NCBI GenBank assembly: GCA_027574665.1
Contig: CM050652.1
Location: 9,280,589-9,344,588, forward strand
Source of the DNA: Rhynochetos jubatus
Taxonomy: Eukaryota > Chordata > Aves > Eurypygiformes > Rhynochetidae
Reading direction: 5' to 3'
Length of the DNA stretch: 64,000 nucleotides
Shown: one piece after another, positions 36,361 through 48,294 of the stretch
Layout: each line of letters begins with the position of its first letter
Position numbering within the stretch: the stretch's first letter is position 1
Notes under the pieces: generated by a model
Databases searched by the model: none
What the model saw: the letters and a program-made list of their open reading frames with translations, nothing else
Told to the model about the DNA's origin: nothing
Made by a program: the position numbers and the translations under genes

Positions 36361-36853
36361 AAGGAGGAAGGAAGGAAGGAAGGAAGGAAGGAAGGAAGGA
36401 AGGAAGGAAGGAAGGAAGGAAGGAAGGAAGGAAGGAAGGAAGGAAGGAAGGAAGGAAGGAAGGAAGGAAGGAAGGAAGGAAGGAAGGAAGGAAGGAAGGA
36501 AGGAAGGAAGGAAGGAAGGAAGGAAGGAAGGAAGGAAGGAAGGAAGGAAGGAAGGAAGGAAGGAAGGAAGGAAGGAAGGAAGGAAGGAAGGAAGGAAGGA
36601 AGGAAGGAAGGAAGGAAGGAAGGAAGGAAGGAAGGAAGGAAGGAAGGAAGGAAGGAAGGAAGGAAGGAAGGAAGGAAGGAAGGAAGGAAGGAAGGAAGGA
36701 AGGAAGGAAGGAAGGAAGGAAGGAAGGAAGGAAGGAAGGAAGGAAGGAAGGAAGGAAGGAAGGAAGGAAGGAAGGAAGGAAGGAAGGAAGGAAGGAAGGA
36801 AGGAAGGAAGGAAGGAAGGAAGGAAGGAAGGAAGGAAGGAAGGAAGGAAGGAA
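36361..36853 (+). repeat. (AAGG)n microsatellite, about 121 units
   Basis: After a short interrupted start (AAGGAGG) the AAGG tetramer repeats without a visible error from about 36367 to 36852, roughly 486 bp. All bases on this strand are purines. The open frame through it, coding Lys-Glu-Gly-Arg repeats, and the opposite Leu-Pro-Ser-Phe frame are by-products of the repeat, not genes. A pure array of this size should be highly variable between individuals. Confidence 0.98.
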
Positions 36854-39800
36854 AGAAAAGAGCACTTGGGAGAAATTATTTCTATGAATTTCCCAGTCCT
36901 ATCCAGACAGCTGCCTCATGATGAAGTCAGTAAAAAAATGGGAATCCTTCCCAGCAGTGTTACTGAATGCCTGAAAAAAGCAGTTTCCCTCTGCACGGGC
37001 CAGAGTTACTGTGTCTACTACCAGAACACATATGCCTCTGCTGGTGCAGAATTTCTTCCCTCCTGGATATGACTAATGTGATTCTCCATTCCCAGGAATG
37101 AAGGAATGAAGTTTCATAAACCAAGAAAGCCACTATTTGTTTAAAGCATAACAGTAGGCCCTGCTTAGCAACCTGCTGACCTGAACACACAATCATAATT
37201 TTCTTCTCTGACCACACTGATCACCATGAGGGATTTAAGGCCTCCCTTGTGAGGTTTTGGTGTAGACATGTAAAATAATAATTGATTTTTTCCCCCTAAT
37301 TATTATAGTTTTCACAAGCAATAAATTGGTGAAGGGACTTAAGTCTATTTTTAGACCTTATCCAAAGTAGACACTATAATCTCTTGGGGAAAAGGGGCAA
37401 GAGGAGACTGGAGAATTGTCCAGAAGGATACAGGAAAACTGTCTGATAATGGAGTAGACATGTTATAACAAGAGATGCCTCTTTTCCTCAGAACATTCTG
37501 CCTAGCTGCTGGACATTCCTTTGGGGATTGTGTCCTTCCACCCTCTGGAATAATTTCTAATCCCTGTCTACCCCTCAGCTCAAGATATTTCAGTGAAACA
37601 CTGTTAGCAAGGTGAGGGCTAAGGAGTGGAGCTGGTGAATGTGACTCACCGCTGAGTCGATCTGGCCCAAGGATGAGCAGTCTGGGAGAGAAGATAATGT
37701 GTGTGCAGCTCACCCCCTGAGAGTGAATGGCTGCAGGTCTCATCACTGGAACAAAACAGTGAAATTCCCCGGTTTAATTTATGACATGTCTATTTTACAG
37801 GCCACACCAGGGAGTAGGATTAGCCCAAGGTAGCTGTAAAGGAGCCAATTCATGTGCAAGACAGCAGGACCACAGCAGGATGCAACTCAGAGGCATGAGT
37901 TTTTCTTCTTAGAGGTGCAAAACAGTCTGAGTTGTACTCCAGCCTTGTTTGTTTAAAAGTTAGTTTGGGTATCTGTAAATGATTCTTCAGAAAGACCATC
38001 CTTTTATTTTCAATTTTTTTTTCCCTCCCTGTGAGCTTTTACTCAAGCTCACAGGCAGAAAAAAAACAAATGAATCAAACTATGCACTCTAGACTGGGAA
38101 GACAGGAAACAAGAGAGCGAGATTTATTGGTTTTAATTTTTAAATCTTGGGAGGTGCTCAAAACCTATGCTGATGGGACCATATAAGTAGCTAGATAGAG
38201 ACAGTAAATATCAGGAGAAGCAATGATAAATCTTGCTCATGTTTTTATTGGGGCAAATCCTGAGTTTATATAGCCGAATTACATGCCAAAAAATTTCAAA
38301 GTTGAGTGTCTAGAAATAAGTACCTATATTCATGTGGGAATCCATGAGAACTGTGAATTCTCAGTACCTCTGAAAATTGCTTTCACATCGATAGAATTTA
38401 TAGGACTACCTTCAGACACTGAGCTTTGAAAATTTTGGCCAGGATTCCTACCTATTTATTGTTTCCTGGGCCAAAAAGAGTGATGAAAGTAACTGCCTTT
38501 TTATTATTATTTCCATATGCAATATATTTATAAGAATATTTATGCAAGGAACGTTACAGAAATTCCATGCTTTGTTTCCTTTGTGAAAGATACCTTACTC
38601 ATAAGAAACACATTATGCTTGGTCAAATATTTCTCTCTATGGGAGGATTAGATCCACAGAACTGTGGGGTTCTCATTTATCAGAAGCACTTAATTTATCA
38701 CCTGGCTTTTATTAAAAAAAAAAAAAAAAAGGAGATAGATCTATTCTGTTTGGACAGCCACTGTACACTGGATTTAGGAGATTAAGGTTTACCCTAGAAA
38801 AGTGTTATTGTGAGATATGATATGAATAGCATGACATCATTTCTGGCAATACAGTATCACTGAGGGAAAGAAAAAAAAACCCCAAAACCAACATACAGAC
38901 AGCTTTCTGATAAAGGGAATGTATTCTATAGTCCTTTCAGAATTTACTGTGTTTTAAGATTGTGTATGCCATACACTCGTCTAGAAGTAAGAGTAGACAA
39001 AATAGCAATAAATTCCTCAGAGGTCTTTATTTGAAAATATATTGATGTTTCTAAGTGTGGGAGAAAGAGGAATTTAGTTTAGATTAATTAGGAGCCAATG
39101 GGCTTGGATATATTTTATTGCTTACCAGAAAAACAAGGATTTCCAAATTTTACTTTAAATCTTTGTATAGATACAGTACTTCAGATTCAAAACCCTCCAC
39201 CTAATTATGTTTTTTTTTTCCGAACTGTATGATCCTGTTAATGATAGCATGAAAGGACATATGTACTCAAAACTTAGTTCATTATAATCACTGTATTCTC
39301 TTCCAAATCAGGACAAACGTATATTAAATAGTTTTGCTTAAAACTATAGTTTTGCTTAAACCTGAGCATTTTATTTTCATGGAATAAATAAATAGAAACT
39401 ACCTATAACAAAGTATATTTCATCACACAAGGTTCTGTTCTAGTTAACAAAATTTTGGGTGACTTATTTTTCTCTTTGCTACACAATTTTTATAACATAT
39501 TTTTGATACTTTTAAATTTTTTTAGAATCACTGCAGAAACATGTGTCAAGATATAATCTGGCTTCTCATACTATATTTGCTGGTTTAGATTCACTGGATT
39601 TAAGGTGTTTGAGATAGCGTCATAAACAGTACTGTTACTGGGTGGTCTTAACAGTAGAAACAGTGAATGAACATAAGGAAAAAAAATAAAGGACACATTT
39701 TCCTGACCTTTTGGACTGGAGATACACAAGTAACACTGTACCCTTAAAAGATCTGAGAAGTATCATTTGCACTCCAGTGCTAAATTGTGTAATGGGCACA

Positions 39801-42014
39801 CTAACAGATATTCTATGCCCCAAAATTTTTAGAAGAAAATTTAGATATGAGACTTAAGATTTTCAAACTCAAAGGCAGACTGTTTTTTCCAATTATCTTA
39901 GTTTCAGTGTCTTAATTACTAGATCACAATGTGTATACTCTGTATTACAACACGGAGTTTTAGTTCTCGAGTTTCTATTGTCATACCAGTTTCGATCAAG
40001 TTTAGATTTAGCTTTACATGACTTTACCTTATCTCCTAAATAAGTCTTTCATTACTGTTTGCGATCCTTGAGCTTGACAGCTGCCATGCAGTATGTCTGT
40101 AAATTATAAATATTCTTTACAAGATAAAAGCTGTAGATATACCTCCAAACCTGCAGTTCAGTTGAGCTGTTTCATTCTGATTAATTAAATAATTTCTAAA
40201 TCAAGTTATTCTATATAAAAATTATGTGAAAGGATTTTATACGGTCTATAGTCTATTTATCATTGTATTCACCCTGTATTTTAACAATCTGACAACTTCC
40301 TTACATTCCTAGGGTTAGTTTATATATTGCTTTGTCTTCTGTTAATATTTGCAGTCCTTTCCGTTATGTCAATTAACTACTAGGACATCTATCTAGACAC
40401 AGTGTACTCAAGTATAATAAAGAAAAGAAAAATACTTCAAGATGCTAACAAATTATAACCATGCCCAGATATAAACCAGATGTATGAGTGATAAACACAG
40501 AGATACAGAATTGTCACCACCCTTCAAAATCACAATTTAAAATGTCTCCACCTCTGACCTGTAGTAATAAGCTTTACTAGGGCATAACAAAAATGGAAAT
40601 CTTGCTTGCCTTGTGTTTTCTGATTGCATTTTTGAAAAGGTTTTGGGTTTTTGTTTGAGTAAATTTTTTTTAGTACCAGCATTTCTCACACTATCCCTAA
40701 AATCACTAAGAGTGGGGAAAAAGAAATGGCTAATGGAGTCGTGGTTGCCTGTTAGTAATGCTCAATGCAAACATGTGCTTCAGGTTATGAAATGGGGAAA
40801 CGGTCTCACTACCACCAGGCCTTCTTCCTTCACTCACCATTTCACAGCTGTGTTTAGTGCTGGAGAATGTATGTGCTGATATAAACCAAGAGCACACATA
40901 GGCCAAATACATTTTATCCATGCTATCTAGTAACAGCATAGTTCATGAACAGACCTACGACTTTGGAAGAGTAATTAATTTCTGAAGACAATTTTGTCAC
41001 CTTTGACTTGATAGCAGTGGAAGTACACTGACTTTTCTTTAACGGTCCAAAGAAAACACGTATCGTTTATTGAAAAAGGATATATTTTTTTTAATCTCTA
41101 TGAAACTGTTCTTAGGAAACATGAAGTCAAGCAATATCTTCTGGATTTCAGGGGTTTTTTTATAACTGTAAAATGAAAGCAGATTTTTTAAATCAATATT
41201 GGTTGATGTTTTGTTTTGGTTTATTTCTTTTCCTTTCCCCTGGAAGATGCATTTTAGTATAGTGGTTTTCAACCTGTGCCCTGTGTGTCCTTGGTGTTCC
41301 AAAGAAAAATCATAAGGGTTTAGAAAGGATGATTAAAGACAGGAAAACCAACTCTCAGAGGACTTTACTTCATTGTACTTCTACTGCAGTCAACTGGGGT
41401 CTGAGTCAAAAAAGATGTCAAAGTTTTTGTTCAAGCGAGAATGTTAACCAGAAGTCTTGAGGTCTCTGTTGAGCAGGCTAGAGGTTCAGTGCCTTCCTTT
41501 TGACCTTTCAGGCTGTGAGACTTGGCTGTGCTTCACATGACCTTGGACTACATAAGCAGTTCATACTTCTACAAGGAAATCATGAAATTGACTCATCTAA
41601 CATAGGTTTTCTCAAAAATAAGAAAACAATAAAAGCTTGTCTTTTTTTTTTTTTTTAGTCAGAGTTTAGGGGTAGTCTGCTTGTATTTTGAATACATCTG
41701 CAAAGGATTTGCATTAATATGAAAAAACAAAGAAATATCAAAACAAAATACCCTACTGTGAGCTGAGTATCCTACTGAGGAGAGTATGTTTAATATACAT
41801 GTCATTCATCCCGTCAGTGATATGAGTAAATATAGTACAAGATAATTCTATGAAGGTAAAAAAATGATCACAGTTTTACTGTTTGATGAGTCTGCTCAAA
41901 AGAGTCAAACTAAATCCCAAATTCTGCTTTAAACACTGAAGAAAATTAGTGAATTCAAATCTTAGCCCAACAGTGATAGACTTCTATGTGTAACGAGAAA
42001 AAAAAAAAAAAAAA
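36854..42014. other. Unique AT-rich DNA, no gene recognised
   Basis: No family-level protein match was found. Visible structure is limited to a long hairpin at 38014-38066, an A-run at 38714-38731, an 18-bp tandem duplication at 39328-39363 and T-rich patches near 40620-40670 and 41640-41655. An A16-type run at about 41999-42014 abuts the broken end of the next CR1. Confidence 0.55.
38014..38066. other. Hairpin-forming inverted repeat
   Basis: CCTGTGAGCTT (38028-38038) and AAGCTCACAGG (38045-38055) are perfect reverse complements separated by the 6-base loop TTACTC. Outside them a T9 run (38014-38022) faces an A8 run (38059-38066), extending the stem by about 8 bp past a small internal loop. 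Its role is unknown. Confidence 0.85.
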
Positions 42015-42887
42015 GGAATATTTTCTTTCTGGGCTGCCAGTGCACACTGCTGGCTCATGTCCAGCTTTTCATCCATCAGTACCCCCAAGTCCTTCTCCTC
42101 AGAGCTGCTCTCGATCCATTCTCCACCCAGCCTGTCCTTGTGCTTGGGATTGCCCCCACCCATGTGCAGGACCTTACACTTGGCCTTGTTGAACTCCATG
42201 AGGTTGGCACAGGCCCACCTCTCCAGCTTGTCCAGGTCCCTCTGGATGGCATCCCTTCCCTCCAGTGTGCCAATCACACCACACAGCTTGGTGTCATTGG
42301 CAAACTTGCTGAGAGTGCACTTCATCCCACCGTCCATGTCACCAACAAAGATGTTGAACAGTACCGGTCCCAACACCAACCCCTAAAAACTCTACTTGTT
42401 ACTGGTGTTCACTCAGACATCAAGCCATTGACCACAACTCTCTGAGTCTGACCATCAAGTCAGTTCCATTTCCACCGAGTGGTCCATCCTTCAAATCCAC
42501 ATCTCTCCAATTTTAGGGAGAAGGATGTTGTGTGGGATGGTGTCGAACGCTTTACACAAGTACAGGTAGATGACTTCAGTTGCTCTTCCTGTATCCACCA
42601 ATGTTGTAACTCCATCATAGAAGGCCACCAGATTTGTCAGGCTTGACCTGCACTTGCTGAAACCATGTTGGCTTTCACCAATCACCTCCTTGTTTTCCAT
42701 GTGGCTTAGCATAGTTTCCAAGAGGATCTGCTCCATGATCTTGCCAGGCACAGAGGGGAAACTGACTGACCTGTAGTTCTCCAGACTTCCTTTTTTGCTT
42801 TTTTAAAAATGGGAAAGGAATGTTTCCCCTTTTCCAGTCAGTGGGAACTTCACCAGACTGCTGTGATTTCTCAAATAAAAATCCCAT
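42015..42887 (-). pseudogene. CR1 ORF2 reverse-transcriptase core remnant
   Basis: This encodes the central RT domain of CR1 ORF2. In order on the minus strand: SGEVPTDWKRGNIP (42830-42870), [11 protein letters not shown] (42720-42750), [21 protein letters not shown] (42600-42670), [17 protein letters not shown] (RT motif A region, 42525-42575), then [13 protein letters not shown] (about 42340-42372) and the motif C region. Motif C, normally F-A-D-D, reads F-A-N-D (TTTGCCAATGAC), so its first catalytic aspartate is lost. Motif A keeps the K-A-F-D core. At least two frameshifts separate these blocks, so no functional enzyme is encoded. Confidence 0.87.
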
Positions 42888-42905
42888 TGCTCACCAGGCT
42901 GGCCT
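42015..42905 (-). mobile_element. CR1 retrotransposon fragment, RT core, 3' end missing
   Basis: On the minus strand this reads CR1 ORF2 from the segment SQQSGEVPTDWKRGN near 42860 down to [13 protein letters not shown] near 42030. Unlike the other CR1 copies it stops inside ORF2 and has no 3' UTR or ATTCTATGA tail. It is therefore a 3'-truncated fragment, produced by later deletion or rearrangement. The missing end abuts a run of about 16 A bases on the plus strand. Reading frames are split near 42380-42490. Confidence 0.9.
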
Positions 42906-45900
42906 TTTTACCAACTTTTATTTACTAGTAGAGACATCACCACAGTATCTGGTGCCTATATGTCTGGATGGAGTGGCAAATTTAAGCTGGAGCTCCTGAA
43001 CTGAATCTAGATGCTCTCAGCATCAAGAGGCTGCCTACACAGGCATTGCATATCAAAGACAGGATTAGCTGCAATTTCAAAAAACCAAAAATGCTACAAC
43101 TTTTAATCCTTTAAAGTACGGCTGTATCATTTCACCCAGTACAGACTGCACATATCTGTTGTTCAGCGAGTATTATGTAAACTGCCAAAGTCCCCATAAC
43201 ACCAGGGATAGTTAAATGTGTAAACAGAAATAATTCTATATTTAAACATTATAGTTCTTCTGGTTGTTAAACTATCATTAGAACAGGAGGGAAGCTGGTT
43301 TACTAGCTCCACTGTTGTATTTCTACACTGTGGGTGGTAGAAGCCAAGCCATTTTAAGACAATAAAATTTCTTTGTCAAACATACTGTAGATGACTGTTT
43401 ATACATAGCAAGATTTGTCTCTCACCTTCTGAACCTTTAGGAAAGAGCATGGATGAAATGGGTATGTTGTTTTCAGTTGTTGTAGCAGCCTGGAAAGTTA
43501 AGACTTGAATCTGCTGACATGACTGTGGTAGTTTGCCAGTTCTTTCCCTCCAATGGAGAATTAGCCTTACTTTCTTCCTGGATGCATAAGACACAGTGAA
43601 AGGTGTCTCCATTAATATTACAGAGTGAGAAAATGAAAAGCTGGACCCCTCGGTGGACATACAGGTGCTCTGATGTCTAGAAATAATATCAGTTATTGAG
43701 AAAACAATTTTCTTCAATATAAAAAAGGTTAGAAACTTATTGAAAATATTTAGTGTGGTGACAGTATTTACCATGTTTCTGTCGTCCCTAAATAAATGTG
43801 GTATTTTACATAATTTAGACTTTAATTGAAAGCAAGATTGATCAATATATAGTGACAAAATCTAACCCTATTAGGAAGACATTAAGTATAAAATCCAACA
43901 AAATTCCAACTGTCTTGTCTTAATGCTTAGACAGTAGGCTGACACCCTTTGAAGAACTGGGGTCCCAAATCTACAGAAGGATTCATCGTTTTATTGTCAT
44001 TTAAAACAGTTGCTTTTTAATAGGAATCTAACAAGCACGTTTCTGGTTTGGGTCAAACTACCTTCACAGTTAGTTTGCGGCAGCGGAATCTCAAATCCAC
44101 AGAGGTGTACCACCTTGCTGTCCAATCCCTGCAGGGTTGCCTTTTGAAGACCATTCAGGAAAAGAGAAACATCAGCAGATATCCAGCTCAGATGTGCCCA
44201 CAGCGACACAATGCATGTGCCTGGATTTCTTCCCCCTTGGTCATGCAGTTATCAGGATATAGGAAATAGGAATAGAGAAATTTCTCTTGAGAGAAGGGAA
44301 TTGCAATTAAGTTTTAAAAGTGCAGGACAGGATGTTTATTTTAAAACTTATCAACACGCCACTTTACTCTGTAATAGCCTGGTGTTTAGTGTCCTTATCC
44401 AGCACAAAGACAACAAATCGATGCCCTCCTGACCAGATCTTTGGAAAACATGCTGACGTTTAAGGGCTGCTCTGAATGGGGACATTCTGCTGTGCTGGGT
44501 GGAACACACTGCAGGAAGGACTATGTGATTTGTGATGTCAGAAGAACAACTAAGAGGTCACTGACATGGGAAAAAGCAGTCCTCTACACCTGGCTCTGCT
44601 CACAGATTTATCTCTGCTCTTTTCCTTCCTCCCCAGACTCCCCAATAACTGTGTAATGTAAAATACCAGCAATAATTAATTATAAAGCATATGGTATTTC
44701 TGTGTCTATTTGGACCCAATAAAGAAACATGGGCATTTTCTTTCTGGAGTAATTTATTCATGAAAAACGTAGTATAGATATATCTAAGGTAACATAAATA
44801 CCACCATTAAAAAAAAAAAAAAGGAAGAGTGAGCTAGGGTTTGAACAAAACACATCAGCTCCTTTCCTAATTCATATCTGGAAGACACACACAATCACTG
44901 AATCAAGACACATTAGTCAATACAAATAATTCATATCTGTTTTTAGTGAAGTATTTTGATAATTTTTCTGAAAACTCAACACATTTCTCACATGAAGTAT
45001 GAAATCTGTCCAGGACAAGATTGCTTACTGAAGTGAGGTATGAATTCAACAATTTGTGAATAGATGTATACAATTAAATACAGCTTTTTCTCTGTTTTCA
45101 GTTTTGTCATGATGTATTTTCAATTGCATCAAATTTATGATCTGATCATTTGTCAACAATGCATTATTACAACTTGTAGTTATTGAGTTAATTATCTCAT
45201 AAGTTAAGCACATGTAAGATCAGATTGCTCTCATTTTAAGACTGCATTGTTAAAATTTTTAAGAAAACTACATCATATTCAATTATTTAAATGTACTCTT
45301 TATCATTCCCATCTCACTTTCCTATAATTATTTATAAACTACATGTAGTCAGACTTTTTATCTCATGAACAACTGCAACTTATTGTTGCTGAAAATATTA
45401 CCAGCAAGTTTTCAGTTACTGGGTATGAAGATGTCTGTTTAGATAAGGGAAGGTCTGCAGCATTTCCATTCATTTGAAACTGATCTTGGTTTGTGTTTTT
45501 GTATTTGCTTGGTTGTGTTTTGGGGTTGGTTTTATTTTTTTTGAGGGGTAGATTTCTTCTGAATGCTTTTATAAAATGAAGAGCAGGAAGGAAAACATGG
45601 TTATCAGATGTTGACCTATCAACCTCATTGATCTCAGCATAATGCATTGACTGTGTAGTGTACAAACTGGTCAATTAGCTGGAAGAAAATATTTATTTCT
45701 ACTGTTCCACTAATTTGTACTATATTCAACACATCCCAAAATTAACATTATTGGATCCACATTAGGCAAGGCTATAAGAATCATAATAAAGGTCAAATAA
45801 AGACATTTGATTGTAGATTATTCAGCTTTATTTCTTTGAATCTTTGAATCTTTAGGCTGGATGTGAAGGTTGAGATACCAGGCTGCTTTTTTTCTGGAAT

Positions 45901-46109
45901 GCAAAAAAGTTAACCCAAAAGTACTAACGAGTCTTTCAGGTTTAACAAGAAGAAGGCACTTTTTAGAAATTCAGATTTGCCTGAGGTGAACTGGTAGCTG
46001 AACAAGCTTCTTGGCTTAAAATTTCTGAAGTTCACCTAGGCTTCATTTTAACTGCCCAAACCCAGTTTTGAATATAGGCAATGATCATCACATATCTGGC
46101 TGGTGTGTC
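42906..46109. other. Unique AT-rich DNA, no gene recognised
   Basis: The longest open frame (43376-43858, minus, 160 codons) has no motif I recognise. Its length is near what chance gives in 64 kb of this composition. An A-run is at 44809-44822, and T/G-rich low complexity lies at 45480-45548. Confidence 0.55.
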
Positions 46110-46815
46110 TTTGCCAGTCTGGCAGCCTGCATCTGGTGTCCATGCCCAGGTGTTGGCAGCGAGGGGTTGCAGAGTTGACCCCTCTGATGAGAGTCTAGGG
46201 CTGTTCCATGCCAGACACAGCCAGTTCCAGCCAGCTCCAACTGACCCACCAGGACATAGCTGAACTCCTTGGCCAACAGAGTGTCACCTCTGTGAAATAC
46301 GTTTAAGAAATGGCACAAAAAGCCACACAGGTAGAGGAGGAGGAATCGCAGAGTGAGAAACAGCAGATGGAACACCACAGTCAGAGAAGGTGGGGTAGGA
46401 GCACTATGGCCCATGGAGGACTTCACACCACAGCAGTTGGGTGTTTTCTGAAGGACTGTAGCCTTAGGAGAAGAAGAGGAAGTGTGAAGAGGAAGGAGAG
46501 GTGGAGAGAAACCATTTTGTAAAGACCATAACCCCCTGTTCCCCATTACCCTGTGCTGTTTGGAGTGGTGAAGAGGAGATGGGACTAAAGGAGTGAAGTT
46601 GAAACTGGGGAAGGTGGCAGAAAAAGTGTTGGTTTAATTTTTGTCTTTTCATTACCCAAGTGTGTTTTAATTACCCACGTCTAGTCTGTTTTGCCCATGA
46701 TAGTAACTGGTAAATGATCTTCATCTTTGTTGCAACCCATGGTTTTTCTCTTCCCTGTTCTCCCTATTTTCTTCCCCTTTTGAGAGGGAAAGTGAGTGAG
46801 CACAAATGAGATGCT
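46110..46815 (+). mobile_element. Old, degenerate avian LTR
   Basis: Blocks follow the same order as the LTR at 22015-23074. GTTGGCAGCGAGGGGTTGCAG is like the TTGGTAG...GGGGCTACAG block. CCAGCCAGCTCCAACTGACCCACC is like the AGCTGGCTCC block. ACGTTTAAGAAATGGC stands in the TATA-like position (about 46300). AGGAGGAGGAATCG and a final TTTTGAGAGGGAAAGTGAGTGAG also correspond. No coding region of a retrovirus is present. Ends are eroded, with no TG...CA pair or target duplication found, so coordinates are approximate. Confidence 0.6.
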
Positions 46816-47051
46816 CAACAGAGATGATTCACCAACATGCACAGTCATCATCTGAGAGATGATAATGATAGTCATAACAGAAACGTGCTGTGGACTTGGA
46901 GGGACTGTGACAAGATTAGTATCAATAAGAGTGGAACATTTCAGATTAAAAAAAGACTGCTCCTACAAACACACCTTTGCTTAAGAATTCAGTTCTTGTC
47001 ACCCAAACACAAATTTGTCAAAGTTTAAAGCATGCTAATAGAGCAGGCTCT

Positions 47052-47125
47052 GGGACTTCAATCCTATTCCCAGCTGTGCAGGCATCTGCTTTAGCAACCT
47101 GGGGAAATCACTTGATTCTTCTTTC
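47052..47125 (+). repeat. MIR-like ancient SINE fragment
   Basis: GGGACTTCAATCCTATTCCCAGCTGTGC, then AGCAACCTGGGGAAATCACTTGATTCTTC, follow the order of MIR/CORE-SINE blocks (attcccagctctgcc ... ccttgggcaaatcacttaacctc). Agreement over two separated blocks supports it. It is highly diverged. Confidence 0.5.
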
Positions 47126-48294
47126 AAACAGAGTGTGCTGACAGTAGTCAGACTGCTTCAGACCAACGCTTAAAAACGCTTACAGAAACAAGTCAAGGTT
47201 TCAAACATGGAAGTGTAGCAATGTTAGAAGTTAAATACAGGTTGTTATGCCTCTGCTACCCCTGCAAGACACTGTCTGTTTAGTCTATTTAGCTTATATG
47301 CCCTTGAGGAGGTGTTGTCTGTATATAGTGTTTAGAACAATGATATTTAATCCAACTGTGTTACCATGCATAGTTTTAACTATTGAAATGGTCTCAGAGA
47401 GGCCATTTGCAAATCCATTTGCAGAAATCTAAGCATGAGCACAAACGTTTATGGGACTTGAGCCTCCAAATGCCTGAAAAGGCAATGTAAAATGAGCAAA
47501 ATGTGGAATGGCTGTACTGAGGTTAGTTGGGAATTAGTTCTGAGTTAAAACAAGAACAAAAATGGTTTTTACAATGAATCAAAAAATCAGGACTATCTTG
47601 AATTGCTGGTGATAGGAATGTTTATGGAGCCACAGGTTCATGGTTCTAAAGAGCCATATGGAATTTTTTTAATGTCTTTGCTTTTCATGGTATTCAAGCC
47701 CGTAGCAAGGGGCTGTTGAGCACCACTTTCAATATGCATTTTGATCCAAAATTCCATTAAGATCCAAACACAAGACATTTCATTAGCACACCTCCTCAGT
47801 CTAATACATCTTTGAAAATGGAATTTGCATGGAGTTTATCACCCTTTTTTAATTTCCTTTCATATACAGTCACTGATTATCATAGAAACGCAACTCAACG
47901 TTATTTTCCATTTCCTTATGTTTAACTCAGCTATTAAGTTTTTCTGCTGAAACAAAGGTGACTCTGAAACATAGCATTTGCAGGAAAGTTGTTCTGTCTT
48001 TGATTTCTGACACTTGGCTATACACAGATGTATAACAGGAATCATCCATTTTAAGAAAGTGTTCCTTATAATTTTGGGAAGATAAGCTTCCATTTAAGTG
48101 AGAATTATGATCCTGTGCATTTTCTCATTTCCCTGAATAAAATCCCTTGATAAGCCTTTATCGGCAGAGGTGTCACTGATTTAGCTGTGAGCTTGGCAGA
48201 AGGCACTGCAGACCATGAGTGATTAGACGGGGAGGTGAGAAGTGTGGCACTGATGGTAACATGGCACTTGCTTGTATAGATTGTTCAGTGTGTG

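Noticed and set aside
36111-36887. A 258-codon ORF and an opposite 188-codon ORF
   Set aside because: They are translations of the AGGG/AAGG array (Lys-Glu-Gly-Arg and Leu-Pro-Ser-Phe repeats), a by-product of a tetranucleotide repeat with no stops in those frames.
42057-42445. Plus-strand ORFs of 109 and 101 codons
   Set aside because: Antisense to the minus-strand CR1 reverse transcriptase fragment.
43376-43858. 160-codon minus-strand ORF as a gene
   Set aside because: No recognisable motif, no promoter or splice context, and length near the chance maximum for 64 kb of this composition.
46088-46546. Minus-strand 152-codon ORF
   Set aside because: It runs antisense through the degenerate LTR and has no motif; most likely chance in a low-stop region.
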